This document shows positions 10,524-20,805 of a DNA stretch of 64,000 nucleotides, piece after piece. The notes under the pieces are model-generated. The model searched no databases and was not told the DNA's origin. It worked only from the letters and a program-made list of their open reading frames with translations. The first letter of the stretch is position 1, and every line of letters starts with the position of its first letter. Where the stretch lies: the NCBI GenBank assembly GCA_002989075.1, contig PSQN01000003.1, forward strand, positions 751,366 to 815,365. The letters are read 5' to 3'. The stretch comes from Arthonia radiata. Taxonomy: Eukaryota; Ascomycota; Arthoniomycetes; Arthoniales; Arthoniaceae. Made by a program: the position numbers and the translations under genes.

Positions 10524-11597
10524 ATGGAAACGCAACTCTTCGCTTTCGGCTCTAATGGCTCTGGGCAGCTAGGTGTCGGTCACAAAGACGATCTTGACGT
10601 TCCTACAGTCTGCAAATCCCAAAATGCCCTCGCTTTCAAGGGTCTCGTTTCGATCAGGGCTGGCGGCAACCATTCACTCGCATTGACAAAGGATGGCGCT
10701 GTACACGCTGCAGGCGCAGTTGAGGACGGCAGAGCTGGCATCAATGCTACAGGAGATATAGATCCACAATCGTCTGCCGGCACTATTTGGCGAACAGTGA
10801 CGATCGAAGAAGAAGATGACCAGAAGATTATAGATCGCTTCGCTTTCATCTCCGCGACATGGGAGGCCAGCGTCTTTGTAACACCTGATCGTGGTGCAGT
10901 GTATACTTGTGGTAGTAGCAGTAAAGGTGAGCTTGGGCATGGTGAAGATGTACATCAGCTTCGCCGTCCCCAAAAGATCGAGAACTTTCCTACTGATGGC
11001 AGGAGCATCGTCGACCTGGCATCCTGCATGGGTCACACTGTCGTCGTGCTAAGCAATGGAGAAGTCTGGGGTTGGGGTGCAGGACGCAAAGGTCAGATCG
11101 GAGAGCCTTCGACGACAGTCTGGCGCCCGCGCAGGGTCGAGGGCGTTCCTTTCAAAGCAGACAGAGTCGCGTCTGGTCGGGAGTTCACTATCATAGCTGC
11201 CTCGCCGGAGGATGGGCAGCTTGTTGTCCTCGGCTCTGACAAGCATAACGTGAAGTCAGCAGCACCAAAGTACATCAAGGGATGGAAACAGATCGTGGCC
11301 AGCTGGTCCGGTGTTTACGTTCTCTTTGATGACGGCGGAATGGTGTCTTGGGGGCGCAATGACTGCGGACGGCTGTCAGTTGAGGGCTTGCCTCCGTTGG
11401 AACAAGTCGCAGCAGGAAGCGAGCACGTGATAGCGCTTACAATGGACTGGAAGCTGCTAGTGTGGGGATGGGGTGAGCACGGAAACTGCGGCAAAAATGC
11501 TACGGAAGGAGAAGTACAGAACATTCCCATGCACTATGGTGAGGACCTGGCGATTATTGGTGCCGGCTGCGCCACAAGCTTTTGCGCTGTCATTTGA
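10524..11597 (+). CDS. RCC1-repeat protein like Ats1/Kti13
   Basis: 357-residue single-exon beta-propeller protein made of RCC1-type repeats. The N-terminus METQLFAFGSNGSGQLGVGH and the C-terminal VWGWGEHGNCGKN segment closely resemble Ats1/Kti13. In yeast, Kti13 pairs with Kti11/Dph3 in electron supply for diphthamide synthesis on eEF2 and for Elongator-dependent wobble-uridine modification. Repeat cores are visible as CGSSSKGELGHGED, WGWGAGRKGQIGEP and SWGRNDCGRLS. Its length is close to yeast Ats1 (333). The start ATG follows a short leader and is the first in the divergent promoter. A generic RCC1 protein is the alternative, but the terminal WGWGEHGNCG box favours the Kti13 group. This function fits the neighbouring translation genes. 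Confidence 0.78.
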   Translation: METQLFAFGSNGSGQLGVGHKDDLDVPTVCKSQNALAFKGLVSIRAGGNHSLALTKDGAVHAAGAVEDGRAGINATGDIDPQSSAGTIWRTVTIEEEDDQKIIDRFAFISATWEASVFVTPDRGAVYTCGSSSKGELGHGEDVHQLRRPQKIENFPTDGRSIVDLASCMGHTVVVLSNGEVWGWGAGRKGQIGEPSTTVWRPRRVEGVPFKADRVASGREFTIIAASPEDGQLVVLGSDKHNVKSAAPKYIKGWKQIVASWSGVYVLFDDGGMVSWGRNDCGRLSVEGLPPLEQVAAGSEHVIALTMDWKLLVWGWGEHGNCGKNATEGEVQNIPMHYGEDLAIIGAGCATSFCAVI

Positions 11598-11794
11598 CCT
11601 GCCCAGACGGCTGGCCTTTTGTCATTCGCTCATGTTGCATCTACCTCCTCTGAGAGCCTCGCCTCTGATTTGATGGCACTTGAGAACCATACTTTCCATG
11701 TCATCACGATGGCGTAGACAAGTTTATGATCAGCGAGTCCACGAGACTCACGCGAATACTCTGAATCTGACTCTGGGCAGTCTGGCGACTGGAT

Positions 11795-14700
11795 TCAGAG
11801 CCTCGCCTCCGACCACATCCGCTCATAGCCCTTCTCCACGCAATATCGAACCAATCCACCAAGCGTTTGATTGCTGTAACCGCGCATCTTCCTCAGTTGC
11901 GCAATGTCGCCAACAATGTATAGAGCATCACTCCCGCGCGAACAGCCTACGAGAGTCTGACTAGGCTCGTCCATGAAACCAATGTTGCGCCCAACGGTAA
12001 GATCCATGATGCTGATAACGTTTTCCCTGCCTTGTACGCTCTTAAATGTATGTATCTCAACCGCATACGTATCCTCGTTCTTGCCCTTGTACCTAGGATC
12101 TTGCTTCGCCAATGCACGAAGTCTGTTCTCATGGTTCTGCTTCTGTAATGTGTACGGCGCAAGGAGCAGGCATTGCTGTGGCTTGAAACCCTGATTTACG
12201 AGAGACTTGACGAGCGCCAGAGAGGCATCGGCGGTCTGCGGACAATGTTTTCCGTTTCCGACTGACAGGCATTCGGCCCCCGCCACGTTGATGAATACGA
12301 CATTGGAGTTGGAGCTGAAGGATCTCTCGTTGTAAGCACGCACTGCGCGCGAGAGCTCTCTGTCTCGTGTTTCGGGCCGACCCACAACTCGACTATGGTA
12401 GAACAGCTCGGAGACGAGATTAGCGATGTCGAGCGTGCAACGCCGCTGAACGTGAAAGTGCGCAGTTGCGTAGCCGAGGTCATGAAATCGCTGATGAATA
12501 GACTGTTTCCACTGATCCAGGACCGGGTTGCCATCTCGATCCTCGTAGTAGACACCATGCTGATTGCAGTCTCCAGCAAGCACAATCCTACGCACATGCG
12601 GATAGCTAGCTCTGACAGCAGCGAATTGAACGTTGTTGATCTGACTTGCCTCGTCGCTGACAAGGACAGTAGAGTCGAAGCCAGTCCGATATGTGGCGTC
12701 TAGGGCTTGCGTGTAGGTCAGAACCACGACGGCTGCGTCTCCAACAACATGCTTGTGGAGCTGGAGTAGATCGTTGCGGAGCCTGAGTATTTCCTGTCGC
12801 GAGAATGCTCTATTCAAGTGAAAAGAGACAAGCCGTTTTCTAAGTTCTCGATATCTGGACTTTTCATGCTTGCCGCCTGGCTCGATGAGACCGAGATATT
12901 TTGCCATCATCCATCCAACAGATTTTTCTCTGTCTACGACAGCTTGGTTGGAAATTCGGTATTTTCGCCTACGAGTCTGACCTGTGCTTTGCTGAACTGC
13001 ATCGACAAGGCTGTCGTCGATGCGGAAACCTGATAAACCAGGAGCCTCACCTCTCTCCCGTGCCCTTGTTTCGGCGTTTTCGTTCAAGAATTCCTGCTCA
13101 GAGTTGATCTTGTGACCCCTCAAGACGATAGGCTCTTGCGATATGCCTAATATCTGGAGTACGCTCTTCAAAAACCTCTTCAGACGTTGGGTCGTGGCGT
13201 CGCAAGTTGCATTCATCGCAAGGGTGATGAGAATCTTGTTATAAGAGCCGCTGTCAGCTTTGCGAAGAATGAGCGCCAGAATTATGCAGCACAGCACATG
13301 GGACTTGCCAGAGCCGGCACACCCATCCAGAATGCAGACACCGCCCGGCACTGATCGAAACAAAGTCAAAGCTTCTTTCTGCTCGGAGAACTCCTGCAAA
13401 TATATTTGCTCACTAAGAGCACCTCGGAAGATCTTGTCCAAATAGTCGTCGAGCTCTGCCCGAGTGCCTTCCAGATTGCCGAAAAGATCAACCTTGGGCA
13501 GCACATCGAGCCGATTGCCGAGCAAGATATCTTTCATGGCGGTGGAAGATTCCTCATTCTCGGTCATCATGTTCTGACAACGCTCTAAGCCCAGACTGAG
13601 ATAATGGTGCGTCGTCTCAGACACTTTGGTTGTGATGGTAACGCTCGAGCTACCAGTCGGGAGCAAAATCTTCTTCAAATCCTCTTCAATCTTCTCGAGC
13701 TTCTGGCTGTCCATAGGAGCTGAGACCGGACCGTAGAAGTTTTCTCCGAAGGATGACTTACACTCGAGGCCACCAACAACCAGCTTCCGACCGTTAAGTA
13801 GAGGATTTACCCGGCGTACAGAGCAGCGATATCCAGTAGCACCATGAGATTTATCCCCAACTTCCAGGTGGAAAATGTCCTTTTTCTTGATCGTGAGAGC
13901 ATCTTTATTTCCTTCGTCTCTTTCGGTCCGAGGGAACACAAGGACAAAATTCATGTGCTTTTTATCACTGGGGATCTTGAAGAAATAAGCGTCAAGGCCG
14001 CTCTTCACATTGGGCTTTTTCATGTCGAGCTCGTGCTCTTTTTCAAGACCAAGTACAGCTGTCATCAAGAATTCGGCGGGTGTAGCGAAGCAGGGGCCGG
14101 CCAGCTTTCGATAGCCGACAGGAGCCTGTGGCTCTGTCCCAGGAGTCAGAAGAGCATTGGCAGATATACCTAGCGGAGCTCTTGTTCTGTAAGCTTCGAA
14201 AGTCGCATTTTGCGGCGTGAACCATCTCCTGTGAAACCCTTCCTGGAGCTGCTGTTTCATCTGAGTCTTGATGGCGGAGATCTCTCTAACCATGCGGTCT
14301 GACCTTCTTACAATGATCCAGAGGCTGTCACCAAGGGCAAGGTGCCTGCGAACCGACGACACGACAGCGGACTGACTGCCAAAGTCTTCTTTCGTGGTGA
14401 AAAGATTTGATGCGACCAGAGTGTGTGGACGTTGTATAACTGCGTACCCAAGATCGTCACGAGTCACTCCGATCGCTGCCGCCAGTCGGTCTGTTAAGAG
14501 TGGTGTATTGGTCTCCCTGCGAGTCGCAAGGGCTCTGAGTTGAATGCTATCGTTGACCTCGGAAGGCTCTTTCACGGTATTGATGGCGGTAGCAAACCAA
14601 TGCATATACACTTTCTGTCTTCCACCGGCTGCGTCAAAAAAAGATACTCTAATCTGAAGGGCGATGCCGGACGAATGCTCCTTCTCCTGAATCGTGAAAA

Positions 14701-14878
14701 GATCCACCCGAGTGCAGTCTCTGTGTGCGCTTGGGACACTGAGCGAGCCAACTGGAGTAGCTGAACCGCTGGTGTCTCTGACGACAAGTACGCAACTTTG
14801 ACGCGAAACAGGGATACCAACATCCTTGAGATGATCTTTGTTCCAGATCGCACCCTGGGCAGGTATTTGAGGCGCCAT
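11795..14878 (-). CDS. Upf1-like superfamily 1 helicase, 1027 residues, N-terminal half unrecognised
   Basis: Large intronless gene whose C-terminal half is an SF1 helicase of the Upf1/NAM7-DNA2 type. Motif I (Walker A) is GCAGSGKS at about 519-526, motif II is SDEASQ at about 741-746, and motif III is VLAGDCNQHG. A C-terminal RecA-like domain holds VEIHTFKSVQGRENV, VGCSRGSDAL and IVGD. The first 480 residues match no domain I know; they look globular and mixed, not low-complexity. No zinc-rich CH domain of Upf1 itself is seen. The first ATG in frame is at 14878; the frame is open 18 codons further without ATG. Such single-exon Upf1-like helicases often expand in fungal genomes, and an RNA-surveillance or silencing-linked role is only a guess. 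It is convergent with the RCC1 gene (about 200 bp). Confidence 0.8.
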   Translation of the reverse strand: MAPQIPAQGAIWNKDHLKDVGIPVSRQSCVLVVRDTSGSATPVGSLSVPSAHRDCTRVDLFTIQEKEHSSGIALQIRVSFFDAAGGRQKVYMHWFATAINTVKEPSEVNDSIQLRALATRRETNTPLLTDRLAAAIGVTRDDLGYAVIQRPHTLVASNLFTTKEDFGSQSAVVSSVRRHLALGDSLWIIVRRSDRMVREISAIKTQMKQQLQEGFHRRWFTPQNATFEAYRTRAPLGISANALLTPGTEPQAPVGYRKLAGPCFATPAEFLMTAVLGLEKEHELDMKKPNVKSGLDAYFFKIPSDKKHMNFVLVFPRTERDEGNKDALTIKKKDIFHLEVGDKSHGATGYRCSVRRVNPLLNGRKLVVGGLECKSSFGENFYGPVSAPMDSQKLEKIEEDLKKILLPTGSSSVTITTKVSETTHHYLSLGLERCQNMMTENEESSTAMKDILLGNRLDVLPKVDLFGNLEGTRAELDDYLDKIFRGALSEQIYLQEFSEQKEALTLFRSVPGGVCILDGCAGSGKSHVLCCIILALILRKADSGSYNKILITLAMNATCDATTQRLKRFLKSVLQILGISQEPIVLRGHKINSEQEFLNENAETRARERGEAPGLSGFRIDDSLVDAVQQSTGQTRRRKYRISNQAVVDREKSVGWMMAKYLGLIEPGGKHEKSRYRELRKRLVSFHLNRAFSRQEILRLRNDLLQLHKHVVGDAAVVVLTYTQALDATYRTGFDSTVLVSDEASQINNVQFAAVRASYPHVRRIVLAGDCNQHGVYYEDRDGNPVLDQWKQSIHQRFHDLGYATAHFHVQRRCTLDIANLVSELFYHSRVVGRPETRDRELSRAVRAYNERSFSSNSNVVFINVAGAECLSVGNGKHCPQTADASLALVKSLVNQGFKPQQCLLLAPYTLQKQNHENRLRALAKQDPRYKGKNEDTYAVEIHTFKSVQGRENVISIMDLTVGRNIGFMDEPSQTLVGCSRGSDALYIVGDIAQLRKMRGYSNQTLGGLVRYCVEKGYERMWSEARL

Positions 14879-15679
14879 ATTGCGGAGTACCCCCCACAGA
14901 AAGAGGACACTGATAATCCTGCTCGAATTCACAAGAGGAGCGTATGTTGAACGGATCCAGAAGAAGATTGAAGAACCAAATACTAGTCAGAGGCTGCGTA
15001 GTCTTGGAAACGTCTTGAAATCGAAGAGCGAAGCACTTCACAATTCGTAGCAAACGTCGAAATTGCCGACGTCATTGTGGAGGCACGATTGGCCTTTCTG
15101 CGCCTCATTTCATCACTTCCACATGGGAGGAAGTGTCCAAACACTTGCTAGCACGCGAGGCTGATGCTGAGATGAAACACGAAGTGTTGGCTGTGGCTCC
15201 GGTGACACCACCTCGGAAGTGTCTGGAGCTTATGTTGACATGTGCAAAGCATAATATTGCCTTTAGTAGATACGTAGTCTTCGTCGTCTCCAGTTTCTTC
15301 TCTGGGATAAGCACACCTCTGATCACTTAGCTTGTAAGTCAGAGTTGACGGGGTAGGTCGCTGCCTGCATGAACTTTCGCGTCGTGGGGGCGTGGGCAAG
15401 AGCTCACCCGCAGCGCCATTCGATGCTTAGCCCATGCTTCAAGGTGGATAATGAGAGCAGACGGAAGAGCGCGGGGCCCGGCGAGGGAGTTGTACTTTCG
15501 CTTCAGTGCCCGGCGTCAGTAGTGAGCACAAAGGTGCGAGCCACCCGCCTTTGTGTTCATGAAACCAAAACAACTCCACTCCCCACTTTACAGTCGGCGA
15601 CGCACAAGATCTGATTGTCACTGTATATCCGGTGACGGGGGCGTTCAGCTTCTTATACATTTCCCACTGATTCTCACAT
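14879..15679. other. Upstream region of the helicase gene and 3' flank of kynureninase
   Basis: 800 bp between two genes on the same strand, probably the helicase promoter plus the kynureninase 3' end. Small open frames such as 15133-15330 plus have no recognisable family. No repeat or RNA gene was seen. Confidence 0.4.
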
Positions 15680-17195
15680 CTACCCATCGTTCGAAGTTGT
15701 CACCTCTTTGCACGCCCTTCTGAACACATCCGCAAATCGCTTGCAGTCCTGGAACGTATTGTATAGAGGCGCAGGCGCAACACGTATTACATCCGGCTTC
15801 CTTTCATCTACTACGATGTGTTCTTTCTCTAACGCCGCGGTAACATGCTCTAACAGACCTGAAGCTAGGCGCACACTCAGCTGCGCACCTCGCTCGGAGG
15901 GATTGTGTGGCGTAATGATCTTATATGGCAAGTTGTGGTCGGTACCAAGCGAAGCATCGTGCTTACCATTGCTGCTGGCTAGGAAAGGTTCCAGTAAACA
16001 GTCCTCCAAGTATTGCGTTAGCCTGATCGACTTGCGCCTCAGAATATCCATTGAAGTCTTCTCGAACACGCTCAAGCTGCCCATCAAAGCACTGACATCC
16101 AGTACGCTAGGATTGCTCAACTGAAAGCCGGCTGCTCCGGGCATGGCGTCGAACATGTTGTCCATGGCGAACCTTGAGGCCTTGGTGCTTCCCCACCATC
16201 CTTGCAGCCTCGGCCTGTGCTCGGGTTTCTCAGCTTCACCATTGGCAAGGGCCGGCTCTCCGTTCGATGCCTTGGGCATCGGGATGTCAGTGTGCCTGGA
16301 ATGGACGAACAATGAACCAATGGCGCCCGGCCCTGCGTTCATGTACTTGTAGTTGCACCACGCGGCGAAGTCGACGTTCCAGTCATGAAGTGAGAGTGGT
16401 ACATTGCCGACAGCATGAGCCAGATCCCATCCGATGACGATGCCCTTACTCTGAGCGTGCGCAGTAATGCGCGGAATGTCAAAAACTTGACCAGTGTAGA
16501 ACTGCACCCCCGGGAGGAGGATCAAAGCAGTCGTCGAGGCATGAAGATCGATGGTCTCCAGTATGTGTTCGGTGGTCAGACATGGCGAGTCCTCAGAAGG
16601 TGGCTGAATGAGCACCATGCCAGCGGTGGTGTCGACGTGGTGGTGTCGGAGCTGCGACTCGACAATAAAGTGATCTGATGGAAACGACTTGGCTTCAAGA
16701 ATGATCTTGTATCTTGATGGCGTGGGTTTGTAGAAGCAGGACAGCAAGAGATGGAGGTTCGCAGAAAGAGTCTGCATAACGGCGACTTCGGACGGCAGAG
16801 CTCCCACGATCCGCGCCATCGGCTTCTGCACAGCTTCATCTATGTCAACCCAGGGTGGTATGCGCGAGTCTGTCTTCTTGAAATGGCCATAGACGCCCTT
16901 GGCCTGCCACAGATGGAGTTGGTCATTCACGTATGAGGTGGTCGCTTTGGGCTGAAGGCCGAGGGAGTTTCCGCAGAGGTATGTGCACTCGTCGTTGTTC
17001 GAGGAAGTGACCTGTGGAAATAGACGTCAATTTCGATCACCATTGGGAGCAATACGGCAGAACCAATTCACTCACAAACTTAGCATTGTTTGCGGCGTCA
17101 ACATGATTGCTCTCGAGCTGAGCTGGCGAGGGGATCCAAAAGTCGTCACGATATCCAGGAAACCCATCTGCAGCGTCGAGCCCGACCGGATCCAT
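15680..17195 (-). CDS. BNA5: Kynureninase (L-kynurenine hydrolase)
   Basis: PLP-dependent enzyme that cleaves 3-hydroxykynurenine to 3-hydroxyanthranilate plus alanine in tryptophan catabolism and de novo NAD synthesis. Two exons on the minus strand, 17195-17076 and 17011-15680, with a 64-bp intron (GTGAGT..CAG), give 483 residues. It starts MDPVGLDAADGFPGYRDDFW. After the intron it reads CTYLCGNSLGLQPKAT, the family's substrate-binding entry. The PLP pocket is seen in GWDLAHAVGNVPL (Asp near 236) and the Schiff-base lysine in WCNYKYMNAGPGA (Lys near 262). The end is RVAPAPLYNTFQDCKRF, as expected. Length matches fungal kynureninases. It is divergent from ISA2. Confidence 0.94.
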
Positions 17196-17749
17196 GTTGG
17201 ATATCGACTGGTCTGATCGTAATGTCTGTGCTGGTGTGAATTTGAATCACGGTGGGCGAAAGAAAATGTGTGAAAGTCGCAAAGCCTGCTGGTACTGGTA
17301 ATGTGGTAAGCTGACTCTCACATTTCAAACTGCTATCAAGCATCTGTCCATGAGACGTCCAATAGAAGCTTCTCCTTAGACGTATCCTGATCAAATCGGC
17401 GAAAACGAGGAACCTATACGAGAGGCGCGAGGGCGAAGAGTGCTCGGACCAGTTCACAGAAGACTCAAAGAGAGGCACGCACTTGAAAGGTCGCGGATGA
17501 GCAGAAGAGGTTTCCTGTACAGAGCTATAGATCAAGGTTGCCAGACGCTGCGCATCGCAGGTCGCTGCAATGCTCAGTCCATGACGGTGTGAAGTAACGA
17601 AGTCCAAAGCGCTGTCTCGGAGATGTGCCGCTCTAGCGCGCGTCGAGCGCTTAGATCTCGGGCTACTCAATAGCGGCTTCCGAGGCGTGGCGTCATCTTA
17701 CCTTTTGCTTATTCACCTCACGTCTCATTTGATCGTTCATTCGTTGCCC
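17196..17749. promoter_or_regulatory. Divergent region between kynureninase and ISA2
   Basis: 554 bp between the two chosen start codons, expected to hold both promoters. A minus-strand frame at 17146-17670 overlaps the kynureninase start and looks like chance. No specific sites could be assigned. Confidence 0.35.
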
Positions 17750-18451
17750 ATGTCCGCTCCCACAATTCTTTGCAGCACATCTATGTCTATCATGGAGTAT
17801 CACGCATTTGCACGGTCTCAGCGTCAATTAACTCTTCGCGCCGTACGCTCCGCACGGACAACGCGTTCTTCTTTCCTCCCTAAGCCGCCACAACGATCAT
17901 TCCACACTGCGAGGCTCTCTCCAGCATCTTCACGGCCAGCATTATCCCACACTCGAAGGCCTTACATTTGCGAGCAATGCCTCGCGGCACGGCGAATCCC
18001 TCCTCGACGAGGCCTCATATCCTCATCAGCACAACGTCAAGCAGCCTTGCTCAATCCGCGCTACAACGAGGATGGTCAGGAAATGACCCTTGAATTCACG
18101 CCGCGAGCAGCACATCGACTATCGCAGATACGAGAAAAAGACAAGAATCCCAACCTGGCGTTGCGCGTGACAGTGGAGTCGGGAGGCTGCCATGGTTTTC
18201 AATACTTGATGTCACTCACAGACCTGAGCTCGGATACGGAGCATCCAAAGCCAGAAGACAGCGGCGAGACCGTGTTTGAAGGAAGCGATGGTGCAAAAGT
18301 AGTATTGGACGAGAGCAGCCTAGACCTTCTTCATGGCAGCAAGGTGGATTACACGATGGAGTTGATCGGGTCGCAATTCAAGATCACTGGCAATCCACGA
18401 GCGAGCAGTAGTTGCGGATGTGGGACGAGCTTTGATGTCAAAATGGACTAG
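17750..18451 (+). CDS. ISA2: Mitochondrial iron-sulfur assembly protein Isa2
   Basis: A-type Fe-S carrier needed with Isa1 and Iba57 to mature mitochondrial [4Fe-4S] enzymes. A single exon gives 233 residues from the ATG at 17750; ATGs at 17783 and 17792 are also possible starts. The N-terminal 110 residues are rich in Arg, Ser and Ala without acidic residues, which fits a mitochondrial presequence. The A-type domain (about 125-233) has LEFTPRAAHRLSQIREK, LRVTVESGGCHGFQYLMSL, VLDESSLDLLHGSKVDY and IGSQFKITGNPRASSSCGCG. The three conserved cysteines (SGGCHG and SCGCG) are present. The open frame extends upstream to 17687 without an ATG. Confidence 0.92.
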   Translation: MSAPTILCSTSMSIMEYHAFARSQRQLTLRAVRSARTTRSSFLPKPPQRSFHTARLSPASSRPALSHTRRPYICEQCLAARRIPPRRGLISSSAQRQAALLNPRYNEDGQEMTLEFTPRAAHRLSQIREKDKNPNLALRVTVESGGCHGFQYLMSLTDLSSDTEHPKPEDSGETVFEGSDGAKVVLDESSLDLLHGSKVDYTMELIGSQFKITGNPRASSSCGCGTSFDVKMD

Positions 18452-18951
18452 AAATAATGCATTACAGGAATGAAGAACCTAATCATGGAGGTTGGGTAGC
18501 CTTCGACCTGTCAGCGCACTCAATATACATCAGTGATCCGAGTCCCCCTCGCCATGCGACAATATTCAGCGGCTATCATGGCATTCGGCATCCCACTTGC
18601 AGGACGCAAAGGTCGATGAAGCGCGCTCTCAACAGACAGCTTGTTACTATTCGATCCCACGTTCGCCAAAGTGCCGCAGACTCGCACCTTCAAAGTGGCC
18701 GGCTAAGATGATGGCCAGCATGTTATGCTGTTGCACTCAAGTGTCTGCCATGTTCTCTGCTGACTTACTGGCGCTGCTGCGGTCGTGCCGCAGCCGCGAG
18801 GAATCGAAGCTTCGTCGCCGCTGGCAACCTCTGTTTACCACGCAACCGTTGCCTGGGTCAACAGTCACGCATTCTATCTCGTGCTCTTCCTCTTCCTCTC
18901 TGTGCGCTCAATCATTACAATCATACTCACTCCATACTACACATCGCTGCA
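18452..18951. other. Spacer between ISA2 and the unknown basic-tail gene
   Basis: 500 bp. Short plus-strand frames here (for example 18597-18992 and one with a hydrophobic stretch at 18785-18973) lack family support. The spacer probably serves as the ISA2 3' end and the promoter of the next gene. Confidence 0.35.
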
Positions 18952-19842
18952 ATGCAAGAGAACATGGACGTAACTCCAATCGAGAAACATGAGCAATCTT
19001 CAATCAACGCGCCAGCTCCCGAGCCTAGCCACATGCTTTCATTGAAGGACAAGGCGAAGGCAAACGAGCATCGCGTGTGGCCAGTCATGCTCGGCACGTC
19101 TCAAACGGAGCCAGCTGTGACCTTACCACAAGGTGACTCCAAGAAGAAGCCTCTCAGTGAGCAGAAGCAGCGGCAGCTTTTCCGTCAGTCCACAAACACT
19201 GGGCGGAGCGGCGTGTCTCCTTCTGTCTCGTCAAGAGGGTATGGCACTGTCTCTGCACGCGATAAGTCCACGACTTGGGCCATCGCCGTCAACGAGGGTG
19301 TTCAAGACGATGAAGACCTCGCCGTCGACCTCGAGCAGATCCAAGAAAGTCTTGCGAGAGTCCGTGCGATCTCTGAAGCTCTCCAGGAGACTCATGACGT
19401 CCATGACTGTCATGAGATCACTGGAGAGACTTCTGAGAGAATCCCAGAAGCTCACGAAGGCAGTGCACGCTCTAGTAATCCGATGGTCATCTTCATGCCC
19501 ACGGCCGAAGAGGCTGCCTCCTTCGCTGATGACTTCCAAGTGGTGCTGCGTCACCATCCTCATCGTGGCGCTGTCTCGCACGGTACTGCCGAACTCCCGC
19601 CTCACGTCGACGAGACGCGTGGAGGCTCAGCTTACCGCGGTGAAGACGCGTATGGCTACTTGCGAGGCAGACATCGCAGACCAGTGCAACCTGGGTTCAA
19701 TGATACCGGCACCGAGATGCCCGTGCATTCGCAAGATGTGCGGCGGCCTCGGCAGGTCGGCTTCGCGGATCGCAGGCATGCGCGTAATCAGAAGTACAAG
19801 CCCAATGCACAGAAGAAGCGCAAGCAGCAGGGCAAGCGCTGA
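18952..19842 (+). CDS. Hypothetical protein with basic C-terminus
   Basis: A 296-residue single-exon frame starting MQENMDVTPIEKHEQ; I do not recognise the family. The protein has no signal peptide and no membrane segment. The first half is polar and partly Ser/Gln-rich with a short acidic helix-like stretch (DDEDLAVDLEQIQESLARV), followed by His/Glu-rich sequence and a compact hydrophobic piece, NPMVIFMPTAEEAASFADDF. The tail is strongly basic (RHARNQKYKPNAQKKRKQQ) and could act as a nuclear or nucleolar targeting or RNA-binding tail. Length, codon use and an ATG in a reasonable context support a real gene, but homologs in related fungi are needed to be sure. It borders the gene-poor island to its right. 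Confidence 0.6.
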   Translation: MQENMDVTPIEKHEQSSINAPAPEPSHMLSLKDKAKANEHRVWPVMLGTSQTEPAVTLPQGDSKKKPLSEQKQRQLFRQSTNTGRSGVSPSVSSRGYGTVSARDKSTTWAIAVNEGVQDDEDLAVDLEQIQESLARVRAISEALQETHDVHDCHEITGETSERIPEAHEGSARSSNPMVIFMPTAEEAASFADDFQVVLRHHPHRGAVSHGTAELPPHVDETRGGSAYRGEDAYGYLRGRHRRPVQPGFNDTGTEMPVHSQDVRRPRQVGFADRRHARNQKYKPNAQKKRKQQGKR

Positions 19843-20690
19843 TGAGCCTTGTGCTCCGCAGTGCTTGTGACTACTGATGCGGTCTTTGTGCATGTGTGCT
19901 ATGCTGGCCGCGCTGATCCTGCCTTGAGAGTTGTAAGTTCGCTACGCATGCTCTACGACGTCCAGGTATGTGGAATCATGCGGAGAAGATGAAGAAAAGT
20001 ACGTAGCCGTAGGTCAACAAACACAAAGATGTCAATGTTCCATTCCAGTCTGTGCGACCTTTTTGTTTTTATTCTTTCTATCATGATCGCTGCGCTGTTC
20101 TGATCACCTTCCATGGACGCACATGCGTGAAAGTAAGCAACACCGCCAATGCTGAAGGACACAGTAAAACCGTCCGCGACCGTCTCATGCAATTGAGTTG
20201 TTCCATTTGTTATCGAGGTTGCGCATTTCACAGCTTCGCCTTGTCCGAAGTGCATCATCTTGATCCAAACATCTTCGTGGAGCGAATCCGAGGGTCGCAC
20301 ACAGTTGTCGCCGTAAAGGTACCACCAAGACCCTCAATGTTAACGATATGCCGGCGCCAGCAAGGCTCTCGACGACAGTGATGCAAACACTGCTCAGACA
20401 CGCATCGCCTAATATACACGACGCAGCGGCACGGCTGTCTGCCCTCTGAACCAACTCGACAGCACTTTTCCTACGCCTCCCTCGCGGTCAGCATTAGCCG
20501 AACATCGGATCATCATCAAGCATGGCGCCTGCTCTTTGCTCTGTACTTGCGCGTTGTCCTCGAAGACGGCAGCCGAATCAAAGATTCTGATGTAGGAGCC
20601 AGCGTCACTGGTAAGTTAGCCTTTGTTCTTCCTTATTTGGAGCGATGCCAGTGTCTTAAGCGTCTCTTTGTCTTCAAAGAAACCCGGAAG
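19843..20690. other. Left edge of the gene-poor island
   Basis: About 850 bp without a convincing gene. A minus-strand frame at 19953-20258 (starting MMHFGQGEAVKCATS from an ATG) has a protein-like look but no upstream exon could be joined to it with proper splice sites. It may be a decayed or non-coding remnant. Confidence 0.35.
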
Positions 20691-20805
20691 TCAGCTTTCC
20701 CTGCTGTGAGCGTAGGATACCAGCAACACCGTTAAAGTATGGGGAGCGCGATGCAGCGTCGTAGGTAGAGCACCAGCAGCCGGTGCGTGAGCAGCGCCGG
20801 GGCTG

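Noticed and set aside
17146-17670. 174-codon minus-strand frame upstream of kynureninase
   Set aside because: It overlaps the true first exon in another frame and lacks protein-like features.
19953-20258. Minus-strand frame starting MMHFGQGEAVKCATS
   Set aside because: It looks partly protein-like, but no upstream exon with valid splice sites or start context could be joined; kept only as a remark.
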